Shown: positions 1-11,334 of the stretch, piece by piece | Layout of the letters: each line of letters opens with the position of its first letter | Numbering within the stretch: the first letter of the stretch is position 1 | Assembly: GCF_963169125.1 (NCBI RefSeq) | Contig: NC_084802.1 | Span: 115,200,903 to 115,264,902, forward strand | DNA: 64,000 nucleotides | Origin: Humulus lupulus | Lineage: Eukaryota; Streptophyta; Magnoliopsida; Rosales; Cannabaceae | Direction: 5' to 3' | The notes under the pieces: model-generated | Told to the model about the DNA's origin: nothing | Seen by the model: the letters and a program-made list of their open reading frames with translations, nothing else | Database searches by the model: none | Position numbers and translations under genes: made by a program

Positions 1-1545
1 TCATCTAGGTCTAGCTGCCGATGGTGTAAATCCACATAAATTTCTAAGTAGTAGGCATAGTTCGTTGCCTGTCTTCCTTGTTATGTACAATCTTCCTCCG
101 TGGTTAGTGATGAGAAGAAAGTTTTTGATGCTCACGTTAATGATTTCAAGCCCAAAACAACCAGGACACGATATAGATGTTTATTTGGCACCATTAATTG
201 ATGATTTGAAAGATTTGTATGAAAATGGTGTTGATGCATATGACAGTTTTAAGAAAGAAGTCTTTAACATAAAAGTTGTTTTGTTGTGGACTGTTAATGA
301 TTTCCCAGCTTATGGTAATCTATCAGGGTTAAGCACAAAAAGTTACCAGGGATGTCCAATATGTTGCACTAACACAAGGGCTATTCGTCTGTCGAATGGG
401 CACAAAGTTTGTTATATGGGTCATAGATGATACTTGCCCCTAAATCATCATTATAGGAAAAAAAAAATATTTGATGGTGATAGAGAACAAGGTGTTGCTC
501 CTTTGCCACTTTTGGGGCAACAAATTCTTAAAGAAGTAGAGAGAATTGATTTCAAGTATGGAAAAATGCAGAAAAATAAGAAAGTAAATGGATGTTTCCA
601 AAGGAAATCAATTTTTTTCGTCTTTCTTACTGGAAAGATTTACTTGTTCGACATTGTTTGGATGTCATGCATATAGAAAAAAATGTGTTCGAAAGTATTA
701 TAGGTACATTACTTGATATTCCCGGTAAAACTAAGGATGGTTTAACTAGTCGTTTAGATCTTATTGAAATGGGTATGCGAACTGATTTAGCACCTGAACA
801 GAAAGGTAAACGCACATATTTACCTCCTGCTTGTTTCACGTTGTCCAAAGAAGAGAAAAAAGTTGTTTGTAAATCATTTGCAAAGATGAAAGTGCCTGAT
901 GGCTATTCATCCAACATTCGAAACTTGGTATCCATGGGAGATTTGAAGCTGATGGATATGAAATCACATGATTGTCATATTTTGATGCAACAATTACTTT
1001 CGATTCCTATTCAGTTAGTATTACCGAAAAAAGTTCGAGATTGTTTGATTAATGTTTGCATATTCTTCAATCATTTATGCGGAAAAGAATTCGACATGAA
1101 AAAATTGGATGCATTGCATTGTAAGATAGTGGAAACTCTATGCAACCTTGAAATGTTTTTTCTGCCATCCTTCTTTGACATTATGATACATTTAATGGTT
1201 CATCTAGTAAGGGAAGCCAAGTTGTGTGGACCAGTTTGGGCGAGATGGATGTATCCATTTGAAAGGAGTATGAAGGTGTTGAAAAGTTATGTGCATAATC
1301 ATTATCATCCTGAAGCTAGTATGGTTGAATGTTATATATCGGAAGAGGTAGTAGAATTTTTCTCCGAATACATGAGTGGGGTTGAGGCAATCAGAATCAG
1401 CAAACCACAAAATAACTCAGATGGAGTTGATAAAGGATTACGAGGGAATAGAACAGTGATCACCATGTCTAGGGCAGAATTAGATCAAGCTCAATTAGTT
1501 GTGATGCAAAATTATCCTGAGATTCAATCATATATAATGTAAGTA
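1..1545 (+). pseudogene. CACTA (En/Spm) transposase, TNP2 plus DUF4218 regions, broken
   Basis: This is the catalytic-gene remnant of an autonomous CACTA DNA transposon, entering from the left edge. Positions 65-676 read as the TNP2 transposase core, with motifs such as 'LPPWLVM', 'GHDIDVYLAPLIDDLK' and 'NDFPAYGNLSG'. Positions 592-1542 continue with 'LDVMHIEKNVFESIIGTLLD' and then the DUF4218 signature ('GPVWARWMYPFERSMKVLK'). Breaks are visible: an in-frame TGA at 428-430 where relatives have Arg, and a frameshift near 590 that moves the reading to another frame. A GT donor follows about 1543, so an intron probably leads to the next exon. The N-terminus lies outside the window. The family call is firm; activity is ruled out. 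Confidence 0.9.
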
Positions 1546-1619
1546 GATAATATATTTCAATCATATATATTAGAGTAGTGATTTTCTTTTTGTTGTTTAA
1601 ACTTTTTTGTACTTTCTTT

Positions 1620-2445
1620 TATGTTTCAGTGATCACATGGAGTTATTACAGTTGATGATTCCAAACAAGGTTAAAAATAAACAAAAATGGGTTATAGATG
1701 AGCATAATAAAATGTTTTGCCAGTGGCTGAAGAATACAATTTGACGAAGTTGGGAGAAAAAAATCATGGAGTGTCGATTGAGTTGAAGCGCATATCTCTT
1801 GGAGCAAGTATTGATGTAATAAAGCATCAAGCTTACATTGTCAAAGGGAAATGATTTCATACTAAGTCAAGAGATGATGCTCGGCTGGTTCAAAATAGTG
1901 GAGTAAGTATAGTTGCAGAAGCTATACATTTTGCCAGTGCAAAAGGTAATAACCAAATTTCAGGCACAATGGCATACTACGGAATTGTTGAAGAAATATG
2001 GGAGCTAGATTATTCATTATTTCATATTCCTCTTCTTAAATGTTCTTGGGTAGACAACAATACTGGAGTTAAAACTGACGAACTTGGATTCACTTTGGTT
2101 GATTTAAGCAAGAAGGGAAGCAAGAACGATCCTTTTATCATGGCTGCCCAAGCAAAATAAGTGTTTTATATACTTGATCTAGTTAATGACAAATGGTCCA
2201 TCGTTTTATCAGTTCCCGAGTGGAAGTTCTCAGACAAAGATGATTACGATGAAAATTATGATTTATATCATGACTATTTCAGTTTTGGACAACCAATACA
2301 TGAACACGTTGAGAAAATTCAGGATAATGATAATGATAGCGATAGCAATACCGATGATCGTGATTATCTTAGAAACGACATCGAAGAAGGAATATGGGTC
2401 GATTGTGAATCGACCAAAAATAAAATAAGAAAAAGAAGAAAAATG
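1620..2445 (+). pseudogene. CACTA transposase C-terminal exon with DUF4216, broken
   Basis: This is the downstream exon of the same CACTA gene, after a short intron with a pyrimidine-rich acceptor near 1625. The reading 'MELLQLMIPNKV' at its start and 'YYGIVEEIWELDYS' then 'PLLKCSWVDNN' around 1970-2060 are typical of DUF4216, which follows DUF4218 in plant CACTA proteins. TAA at 2158-2160 replaces the Gln codon expected in 'AQAKQVFY'; the frame continues past it to about 2440 through an acidic Asp/Asn/Glu-rich stretch and a Lys/Arg-rich tail. Further damage lies between 1740 and 1960. The exon stops close to the LTR start at 2543, so Tat A probably inserted into this transposon. Confidence 0.85.
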
Positions 2446-2542
2446 TTTAGTAAGTTATATAATTCATTAATACTTGTGATTATTTATTTGTATAATGCAT
2501 TAACACTTGTGATTATTTAGTTGTGTGTTGCAGATGGCAGAT

Positions 2543-3250
2543 TGTACGCCATAAACATCCACGGGTTATTACCGAGCTGGAAAATGGCATAATTCTATCA
2601 GCCACGTGGAGGCCACCTATCCGGAGCTGCTGTTACGAGTCTCCACCTCTTTAGGTCGAGGTAGTAAAAGGTTTATTAAGAATACTCAAAGGCATCGGGT
2701 CAGCAGTGTGGACACCACGAGCTGGAACTACATCAAGCTCGGGGTACGACGTAGAGCTGACACCCCCGACCATTCATGAAGTCAACCACGCAATGTAAAC
2801 GTGCGCATATCAGACATCACGTGTCTACTCCATTCCTGAATTCTCGGACACACAACATAAACGTGCGTGTTTAGACACCCCATGACTAGTTTGGGCCATG
2901 CGGCCCATTATCCCCTTACCTATTGATTAGATAACACTTCATTGTCAAGTTTTAGGAATTAATCATAAGTGTCACAGAAGTGACATGATGGGTGAGAAGG
3001 TCACGGGATGACCCCCTTTGCCAACACCCAGGTGTCCTCTCCTTATAAATATGGAGACCCTGGGCGTTGCAAGGGGTTGGCGTCTAGTTTGTAAAGAAAC
3101 ACCCTGTAAGGAATACCAGAGAGATATCAATAATATTGATTGGTGGACTAGAGGGATTTTAACCTTCGAACCACCTAAAAGGAAAGGAGTTCTAACCTTC
3201 CCCCTATACTATTTTCACCAGTTTGGAAGATAAATATTTACATATTACGG
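2543..3250 (+). repeat. 5' LTR of Tat A, first part
   Basis: Starts TGTACG. From about 2785 it tracks the 3' LTR at 29767-30524, sharing 'ATATCAGACATCACGTGTCT', 'GCGGCCCATTAT', 'TTAGGAATTAATCAT', 'AAGGTCACGGGATGACC' and a TATAAATA box at 3044-3051 followed by 'TGGAGACCCTGGG'. The first 240 bases (U3) resemble the 3' LTR only patchily. Together with 12976-13038 it totals about 771 bp, against 758 bp for the 3' LTR, which supports one LTR split by an insertion. Confidence 0.75.
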
Positions 3251-3600
3251 TACTACAAGAAAAAACAGTATTCATAACACTTAAAAACTGCTAACCGGGA
3301 CTATTGATAACACTTCTGAAAATGCTAACGTAGCCCATGTTATTAAAAGTCCAGTCTTTTCTATAACAGTTTTTGAATGTTATGTTCGGTGTTATCTTAA
3401 ACTATTCAATAACACATTTTTAGGTGCTATAATATTCAAATAATAACATTTAGATAGAGTTTTTGGTTATAAATTTGAAGTTTAATCTTGTACTTTTTTC
3501 ATAACACTTTTCAACTGTTACATTTGATTATTTTGATAACATTTTTAGTTTGTTATATTATATAAACCATAACGATTTTTTACGCTTATAATATGTTTTT
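3251..3600. repeat. CACTA left terminus and subterminal repeats
   Basis: After the terminal TACTACAAGAA, degenerate copies of a 10-15 bp motif recur in both orientations: 'ATAACACTTAAAAACTGCTA', 'GATAACACTTCTGAAAATGC', 'CATAACACTTTTCAACTGTT', 'GATAACATTTTTAGTTTGTT'. Dense subterminal repeats of this kind are transposase-binding regions in CACTA elements generally. The binding role is inferred here. Confidence 0.65.
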
Positions 3601-4889
3601 AAATCATAACATATAGTAATAAAATTTTAAATTTTATTTTGATAAGTATACTTATATGGTTTTTTTTTAATTAAAAGATTTTCATTATTGTATTTTGATA
3701 AAAAAAAATTCAAAATTAATCATAAAATGTAATTCTCAATAGATTGATAAACCATAAGTATTACATTAAACAATAACTAATTCAAACCATGAATGTGTCT
3801 ACTTCATGAGATCTTAGTTCTAACTTAAGTTTGAAAGCATAAAATAATAAAGTTTTATAATCTTGAACAATTTTTACTTCAAAAATGAAAAATAGAAACA
3901 TTACAAGACACACAAAAGTAAACCATGCGTGAAACTTGCTCCATCCTTCAATTCATCATCCTTTGTGCACTTGTCTTTGTTGTGAGTCCATTTGTTTAGC
4001 TACAACAAAATTTAAATAAGTAATGCTTCAACTTAAAGTTATAGTAAACTAAAAGAGTACATAAAAAAAGTTAATTACCTAATTATAACTTTATCAGCTG
4101 GCCATGCAATCATACTACAAGCAAAATCTGCTCTATAAAAAGATAATATTAGGGCCTTCTCACCTTAAAGAATGCAACCGTCCAACAACAGCAGACTTCT
4201 CATGCCAAAAAAATGGTGTGGGTTTAACATGCTTCTTGAGGATAGACTGCATAAACATAATACCAAAAATCAGCTTGACCCAAATTATATATTTGTGTTT
4301 GTGTGTGTGTGTATTATATACATGCGTTTATAATCAAAGCAAGAGAAACTGGGAGCATCAAATAAAGTAAGTTTTCTCATTGAAAAGTTTCCATCAACAC
4401 TTTGTCTCAAATTAAAAGGTAGGTGTAAAAATCGGGTCATTTAAAAGTTAAAAGGTGCCATTTATGAAACTAAAATATATTTTAACTCAAAAATATACAT
4501 TTTAAGATGATTAAAGAAAACAATTTTCAAAAACAGGTAAAAAGCAAAAATTGTTTCTTATACCTTTAGCCTTTTACAGGTAAAAAAAGGTCAAAGGCAA
4601 AAGGTAGAGAAAACAGTTTCAAAAATGGGCAAAAGAACTGTTTTCTATAAACATCTTAAAAAGGAATAAACAAACAAGAACATATTAACAGAGGCATCTT
4701 ATCAAAGAAGTTCCCTATCAGTGATGTAATCAACCACCACTTCACCATATATACATGAATTGAACATCAACTACCCAAAAATATAATCAATATCTGCAAG
4801 TTACATAAAAAAAATTATGATAAAACTTTGTTTATTATTTGATCATGACAAGATACAAAATTTATCTTATACTCAGATATAAAGAATTC
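3601..4889. other. AT-rich interior of the Pack-CACTA, mostly unassigned
   Basis: No convincing gene. On the minus strand 4150-4240 reads 'TPFFWHEKSAVVGRL', which may be a further decayed exon of the adjacent XRN fragment (exoribonuclease C-termini can carry a 'LWHED' motif), but I am not sure. A (GT)n run lies near 4293-4312. Sequence at 4440-4660 repeats 'AAAAGG' and 'CAAAAA' words without a clear period. Confidence 0.4.
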
Positions 4890-5108
4890 AGAATTGAACA
4901 TACTTGCCAAAGAAAACCGTTTCCCATTCATATCCAACTCAACATCTGCAAGAATATTCTTCATTTAAATGACAGATTACAAAATTTAACAATAAATCCA
5001 AAAGATAAAGCTTACTTAAATTTTTAATTACCTGTGGGATAGAAAGCCAACAAAGGTGATAATGCATCAGTCATAAGCTTCCTATAAGACACTGGAAGAG
5101 CGTGTGCA
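4890..5108 (-). pseudogene. Captured fragment of a 5'-3' exoribonuclease (XRN family)
   Basis: Two minus-strand exons separated by a GT-AG intron. The upstream exon (5032-5108) gives 'ALPVSYRKLMTDALSPLL' and ends 'FYPT' before a GTAATT donor. The next (about 4894-4945), after a TTGCAG acceptor, gives 'DVELDMNGKRFS'. In nuclear and cytoplasmic XRN proteins the block 'LP..YRKLMTD..SPI.DFYP.DFE.DMNGKRF.WQG' lies in the conserved region after the catalytic core, so order and splice phase match. The expected Trp-Gln after 'NGKRF' is lost. No start, catalytic region or C-terminus is present, so this cannot encode a nuclease. It lies just downstream of the FIP2-like fragment in the same orientation. 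Confidence 0.75.
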
Positions 5109-5216
5109 CTGTACATGCACAAGAGGGTAAATATCATATGACTAATATATGAAAGCCAAAATGCATAAATACAAACACAGTTTAATAATATTTACCTTAA
5201 AGCTATTAATATTTAC

Positions 5217-8200
5217 CTTCAAGTTGGCTCCTTCTAGTATAGCTCCTTCTAAATTGGCATTAGTAAGATTGGCATTCTGAGAGAGGAAAAATAAAAATAA
5301 ATAAAACCCCAAAAAGAAAACTTTAAACATTTTGCTTGGTTTTAGGATGATCTTCTCCATGTCATTTTACTTTCTTTGATTACTTATAGGCGAAAGTAAA
5401 CTTAAAAAGAATACCTAGGAAGCTCTTCTATTATAAAATTCTCTCATTCATCAATATATAGTTGAGATGGTAAAAACAAAAAGAATAATGGATTATATTA
5501 GCAACTAGCTCGAGTGGTTGGGTGGATGAGTGTGCGAATGATACCGAGTTCAAGTATCTTGTAGATGCATCTTATAAAAGAAAAAGAGAAAAAAAAAGGA
5601 AGAAGTAATATAATTTAAAATCTTATACCTGTAAGTGTGCAGATCAGAGGTCAGCCTGGCAGAAACTACTACCAATTAAACATCCATCTGCAAAAGAAAA
5701 CTCTACAAACTTAGATAAACTATGCAATTAAAATTAAAATAACTAAAAAAGAAAACTATTCAAACAAAAAAGTTGGCAAGGAGTACTAAAAAAATTGATA
5801 GTACTACTTAGGATAGGAAATTAACAATCATAAAAAGAAGGCAAATGAAGTAGGACAAATCCTCCACATCTTTTATATCAAAGAAAATTATCATCTTTTA
5901 AATAAATTGTGAACACTTTTTTAGAAGTGACACAAGATGTTTACAGTTACTCTGACCCAAGATCAATATAAAGAATATAATAAACAATGCAGAGATCTAT
6001 AATAGTATTAAGCCAAAGGATAGCTAAAATCTGATGTTGTGGTGTTTTCACTTTCATCACCATCCTATTTGATAGTTGAAAACTGATGCAGTGAAATTGG
6101 AAATAAAAGATAAAATCAAGCTAAATCCATGGCCAAAGGAGAGAAACCCCAAAAATGAGAGAAAACACTGAAGAGTTTGTCAAATTTAATATATCCAATC
6201 TCCCTTACAGTAAGTAGTATAGAGTATTTATATCCCCATGACACCATAACAAATAAAACCAAATAAAATGGTAACAAGGTAAGGGATTTTCAAGATTATT
6301 CTTATCACAGTAAAATAGATATGAGAATAAGGAACTGAAAGAGAGTAGCTCTTTAACTTTCTTACTCTTGCAAAATTGCATTATGAAAGATCGCACCCTC
6401 AGGATCCACATTCTAAGGCAAAATTAGATACCAGCCCAAAAAGCAAAACAAAATAAGAAGATCAGAATAAAAATTTCAAGTGGTCATGGAAATTAATAAT
6501 CTGTTTTCAAGACAGACATAAACAAGCTTTAATCCTTTATTATTTATTTATTTTTCAAAAGAAACAAACTTGTATTTATTGTAAAGCTAATACAAGGAAA
6601 ATGTGGTATGAATAAGCACAATATGCAAAACACTTGGGGATTGTAAATTAACAAATTACAAAGCACAATTCCAATCCCTGGCAAAACCAGAGAACAATAC
6701 TACCTTAAACTTTTAACATTATACACCAATTTTGCTACCCAAAATTCAAACTTAACCCAAAGAGTTTCCCTGGTAGCTTCAACATCCTAAAAAAACTTCT
6801 AATTCATTTCCAGCAATATCTTGTGTACTGAATTAGTACACAACAATAATGTAATATTATTAATGTTTCAAAAACTATTATATCGTAAATAGATGCATTA
6901 CTTTAAAGCAATACCTACCCGGAACTTGGCACACTGTAGGTTTGCACGTGAGAAGAATACATCTCTAAGACAAGCATGGCTGAAGTCCACATAAGACAAA
7001 TCCTACAATTCCACAGAAACATATTAAGTGAAACTTCAAAAAAAAAGTAAGCAAGAGTGTTGTCTTTATTAAATGAAGCTTTCCTTCTTTTAATGAAGAA
7101 ATATTGCTCTAGAAACCATATCTTGGCTAACCAAAATGTGAAATTCTACTGCAAGACTTTCATTATTTTTCTTATAAAACCAAAACTGTTGTTGCGAGCA
7201 CAAGGTTGTGAAAAATTACCAGTTTTGAAAGATCAAGGCCAGAAAGTTTAACACCTCGAAATCTAACTTTTTCCGACTGTATACATTTGATGATATCAAT
7301 TCGTGTTAGTTCATTAGTTAAATCTTCTTCATCCTCCTTTCTACTTAAGATAGCATTGATTTCCTCCATAAGTCCCTGCAATCAATAATTTATGGTTGGC
7401 CAGCAGTCACTTATGATGAGTAACAAGAAGATGAAACATGGAAAATCAGATATATTATATCATCTTACATAAGTAAACACACAAAGCTCCTGCATTAGCT
7501 AAACTTAGTAGTTCAACAATTTATGTATGACCAAAAAAAAAAATTTATAAGTTTTCAATCAAGAATTATCTAGCTGATATTTGAAAATAAAAAACAAATT
7601 GATGAAACAATAATGTAATATCAATACCAAAAAAAAAAAAAAAAACAACACTGCCGCCCTCCAAAGAATTGTCCTATTTCTATTTTCGTTCTCGTAACTT
7701 TTTTTATGCTGTTTGATTGTTCTTTGTCCATGATTATGGCTGCAAGCTACAAACATTTAGTAGAGCATAAAATCTTTGTCCTATCAGTTTTTCATAAAGT
7801 TAACGCATTTAACAAACTTATAGGAGAAATTCCTCAAATTTGACAATGAAAATCCAAAGATGTGAAAAAAAGGGCATGGCATAAAGCAAAACAAGAATTA
7901 TTATAACAATGCATTAAGACATGTCTGGCTAATTGATATGAACGATCAACTTCCATATGTAGACAATGAGCACATGAAAATCAAATGAAAAAGATCCCAA
8001 ACTAAAAAAAAATTGTAAGAGCACCTACATGTAAATATACACAAAGCAATATCCTGATGTTAACACAAAATAAGTATTAGACTCTACTTACCGGTAGCTG
8101 GTAGTATTCTGCCTCCCTCAAAAGCTCGGCAAATTGAGAGTCTTTTAATGTAGGAACAACACCATCCCTTAACCAATTAAGTATGTGTCGGAAATGTTTT

Positions 8201-9108
8201 CCATCCCTATCAACAAATACAAATCCCTGCAAATAATAAATAAGTATAAGGACTGATGTGTTTCAAAATTAATTTGTAAGAACTAAATCTTCACCTATAA
8301 CAAAGCATAAACTCTTTCATTGCTTTATCACTTCTTCTTTCTCTTATTTATCTTTAAATTTGGAAAAAAAAAAGTGAAAGAGAAAGACTAGATTATTATT
8401 AAGTATCATCAATAAAGATTACAGAGACTATAACCAGAAGCATCAAAGAGAAACACAGATAGGCCCATAACAAAAGCAGAAACAAACCACATCAAAGCCT
8501 CACATTCAGTCGAAAGATCCGGCTTAAAGTCAAACTAAGACAGAAGTTTATTCCGTCCCATAGATTTTCGAAGAAGCTTTCCTTATGTTGAAAATTCCTG
8601 TCATTTCTTTCCAGCCAAACCGCGCAATAACCATATCTTCACACCACAATTCCAAAATTTATTCTGCTTTTTATTGTATGCAATACTAAAATAATTCTAG
8701 AACCATAAAATCATATAATATTTTCTTGGAATAAACCATTCCATTCAAAATTCAGACAGAAACTTTAACCTCTTTAATATAGACTAAAATTTTAAATTAT
8801 CAACTTATGGGACACAGTCTATGTAGATATATGCATCTACACGCATAGCACAGACAGATGTATGAACATTTACAGATGATATAAAAGTACACATTTCTGT
8901 ATGTATATGCTAATAGATAATCCCTCTCTAGCGCACACACAATCATATATCTACAAATATAAAATGAAATCTGAAGGAATAATATGTAAACTAAATACCA
9001 TTTCAGGATCCTGACACACAGTATGCCAACCACTGAACATTGTAGCAAGCATTGAATAAGGCTCTCGTTGAGTCAAAGTATCAACAGTAGTGTAAAATTT
9101 CTTCCCCC
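5217..9108 (-). pseudogene. Captured fragment of a FIP2-like BTB (T1) plus pentapeptide-repeat protein gene
   Basis: Seven minus-strand exons with GT-AG borders: 8999-9108 ('YTTVDTLTQREPYSMLATMF', BTB/T1 start), 8092-8226 ('FVFVDRDGKHFRHILNWLRD'), 7220-7376 ('ELTRIDIIKCIQSEKVRF'), 6919-7002 ('DLSYVDFSHACLRDVFFSRA'), 6366-6412 ('EGAIFHNAIL'), 5629-5687 ('GSSFCQADL', then TGA) and 5217-5276 ('NANLTNANLEGAILEGANLK'). The order matches plant FH-interacting protein FIP2: a K+-channel-type tetramerisation domain followed by A(N/D)LxX pentapeptide repeats. The first coding exon, one repeat exon before 5687 and the last exon are missing, and an Arg codon has become TGA, so it is a non-functional captured segment with its introns retained. 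Confidence 0.85.
8460..8640 (-). mobile_element. Fragment of a LINE-like reverse transcriptase tail inside a captured intron
   Basis: In the intron between the two BTB exons, the minus strand reads 'VWLERNDRNFQHKESFFENL'. This is the 'W.ERN.R.F' pattern seen near the C-terminal end of plant LINE polyproteins (zf-RVT region). It is short and truncated, with no flanking duplication recognised. It could be chance or another reverse-transcriptase derivative. Confidence 0.45.
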
Positions 9109-10155
9109 CTGCAACCAATAATAAATTACATTCAGTCTACCATGCATAGATATGCACTCAATATATTAAGATCTATCTTTCAAAAATATATATATTAATT
9201 TTTTTTCTTTTTCAATAAAAGGTCAATTTGCATTCTATTTCAAGTAATAAATTACAAACGACATTTTTATTTTGTTTTATCCATTTATGTGCAGAAAGAA
9301 AAGTTTTCTGTATAATTCAGTGCTTCCAAACACAGTAATATGACTGGCTTACTACTGATTAAGTATCTGAAACAAGTCAGAAGGCAAAAATAATAAATCC
9401 TATCTCTGGTATTGATTCATGAGCCAAACAGAAACCAATTTCCACATATCTACAAATTTTAACCGGAGTAAATAATAGGACTTTCCAAAATAAAAGTCAC
9501 ACAATTAAATATCATACACAAGTTTTACATCCACTTACTCAAGAATTATGTGGAGGTGACTCTTAGTCTTTAAGGATCCAAGATGTTGACTGTCTTTTTA
9601 GCCAACGACGTGAGAACGTCAAATACGACGAACCTTCAAGAGAATGTAAACGACAACAGACGGTATAAACAAGAAAAGTAAATAACACACAGGATTTTTA
9701 TAGTGGTTCAGCCCCGATTGTCGGTAATAGCCTAATCCACTTAGAGTTGTGATTTATAGATCTATACTCAAGATCAGATGGACTGAGCCAACTGAGTTTC
9801 TTCAGTACAGATTGTGAAAATACAAGAGTTCTCTCAAATATCAGCACTTTCTCTCTCTAGAATACACAGACCCAATTTTCTCTCTCTAGAAAGAAGAAGC
9901 AGAAGAAGCCCTTCTCTCATCCCATAAGCTCTCTATTTATAGGCTTGGAATCCTTAACTGATATCCCCTTATGATAGGGATATTTTATTATATTTATTAC
10001 ATTTAAACATTCAAAATTCGAAATGTAACAAACCCCCCATTTGTGGGAAGAAGGAGAGATTCCCGCGTATGTTGTTGAAGCTGTCTCTGGGAATCTTGAC
10101 TTAGTCTCCTCTAGCTAGTTGATCCACCTCCTACTCACTACCCATGCAAGTGCTG

Positions 10156-10260
10156 GTTGAACATGCATGGTGGTAGGACATGTTTTTGGTGGGTTGAACG
10201 TGCATGGTGGTAGGACATGTTTTTGGTGGGTTGAACGTGCATGGTGGTAGGACATGCACT
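10156..10260. repeat. Tandem repeat, 37 bp period, nearly three copies
   Basis: A unit starting GTTGAACGTGCATGGTGGTA and ending TTTTTGGTGG recurs at 10156, 10193 and 10230, almost identical between copies, inside the solo LTR. The third copy is shortened. No coding meaning is apparent. Confidence 0.85.
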
Positions 10261-10348
10261 TCTCTCCTCTAACATGGCACTCTCCTCTAGCATGCCATGT
10301 TCCCCCTTGAACCAATCTCCTTGGCTTCTCCTCGGACCAAGGTGGTCC

Positions 10349-10425
10349 GAGGCAACCTCCTTGGCACCTCACCTTGGACAACATTGAGGCAACCTCCTTG
10401 GCACCTCACCTTGGACAAGTTCAAG
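10349..10425. repeat. Tandem repeat, 37 bp period, two copies
   Basis: GAGGCAACCTCCTTGGCACC followed by TCACCTTGGACAA occurs at 10349 and 10386. A different unit from the array just upstream, though the period is the same. Confidence 0.8.
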
Positions 10426-10599
10426 GCATTCTCCTTTAGCATCTCCCAAACATGTCCGATCGAACATTGTATAGGCTCTCCTTATCAAAATCTAAGTCTC
10501 CATTCTCTTGCATGAGACTCCTCCTCCTTAGCTACTTACCTTGGACACGTTCGAGCCAACACTTAGAAAACCTTGGGAGGCTTACCTCCTACACACCCT

Positions 10600-10815
10600 T
10601 GGGGTCTCCTAGGACCACATCCTCCTTGGGATCTCCTAGGACCACTTTCTCCTTGGGGTCTCCTAAGACCACTTTCTTGAGTTCTCCTCGGACCTCATCC
10701 TTGGTTCTCCTAGGATCACTCTCTTAGCGTCTCCTAGGACCACATCCTCCTTGGGGTCTCCTAGGACCATTCCCCTTAACTCTCCTAGAATGCATTCCCC
10801 TTAGCCTCCTAGGAT
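10600..10815. repeat. Tandem repeat, 27 bp period, about eight degenerate copies
   Basis: A unit of the form TCTCCTAGGACCACATCCTC + CTTGGGG recurs at 10605, 10632 and 10659 and then more loosely to about 10815. It contains the palindrome TCCTAGGA. It fills the last part of the solo LTR. Confidence 0.85.
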
Positions 10816-11334
10816 GCATCTTCCTATTTTTTGGGTATAACACAAGATATTTCACAATATTTTTGTGGTTCAAATTCTGCAAAAGAGAATAAGGTTTATC
10901 AGTCTCTGACCATTCACCTTCTTCCAAGGATGCTAGTTGTAGGATTCAACTCAAGTGAAAGAACATGACAATGAAGTGATAGCTATCCATGGTGTTTAAA
11001 TAAAATGGAAGTCCTCAGTTTATATCTCAAAAGTTTCATTGCTAAGCTGTAGGTTTTGGCATGCATCAACCAATCTTTCTTATTTGTGAGTTCAAAACTG
11101 CATAATTAATACACGCTACTTGAGTCATACAAGCAAGATAACAGGACTAGTGTATATATGGATATCAATAAGATGATTGAATGTAAAAATTATTGAGAGA
11201 GAGAGAGAGTTGTGAGAGGTTAGTTGGAATGATTTTTCCTTGTGAAAAATGTTCAAGTGATTAGCTAGTATTGATCATCATTATTAATAAGCTTTCTAAC
11301 TATTTGGGAAAGTAAATAATATATAGTTGTGGAT

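Larger units (their letters stand above)
9584..10842. mobile_element. Solo LTR, 1259 bp, with perfect 5 bp target duplication CAAGA
   Basis: Begins TGTTGACTG and ends GGGTATAACA, giving the TG...CA ends and a short TGTT/AACA inverted repeat typical of LTRs. CAAGA flanks it at 9579-9583 and 10843-10847, and the host exon reads on across the site. It has no coding capacity and no internal region, so it is a solo LTR left after LTR-LTR recombination. The superfamily is not assigned. The interior includes 'TTTTTATAGTGGTTCAGCCC' near 9695 and three tandem arrays listed separately. Confidence 0.85.
9539..10876 (-). pseudogene. Captured exon of a MAP3K-epsilon-type protein kinase, split by an LTR
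   Basis: The minus strand at 10843-10876, just after a TTTTGCAG acceptor, reads 'NLNHKNIVKYL'. The coding sense resumes at 9539-9583 with 'GSLKTKSHLHIILE', followed by a GTAAGT donor. These two pieces are adjacent in the N-lobe of the plant MAP3K epsilon kinase domain (the HxNIVxYLG motif after helix C), so a single captured exon with both splice sites has been cut by the solo LTR at 9584-10842. No other exon of the gene was recognised, so no catalytic loop or ATP-binding lysine is present. Confidence 0.85.

Noticed and set aside
2543..3250. An independent solo LTR unrelated to Tat A
   Set aside because: It stops exactly where the remaining 63 bases resume at 12976, and together they give an LTR of the expected length. 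The U3 difference is kept as a finding.
5217..9108. A functional host BTB/pentapeptide gene
   Set aside because: First and last coding exons and one internal exon are missing, one exon has TGA, and it lies inside an element that splits an LTR.
9588..10850. Protein-coding ORFs at 10115-10727 on both strands
   Set aside because: They are translations of tandem repeats within a solo LTR.
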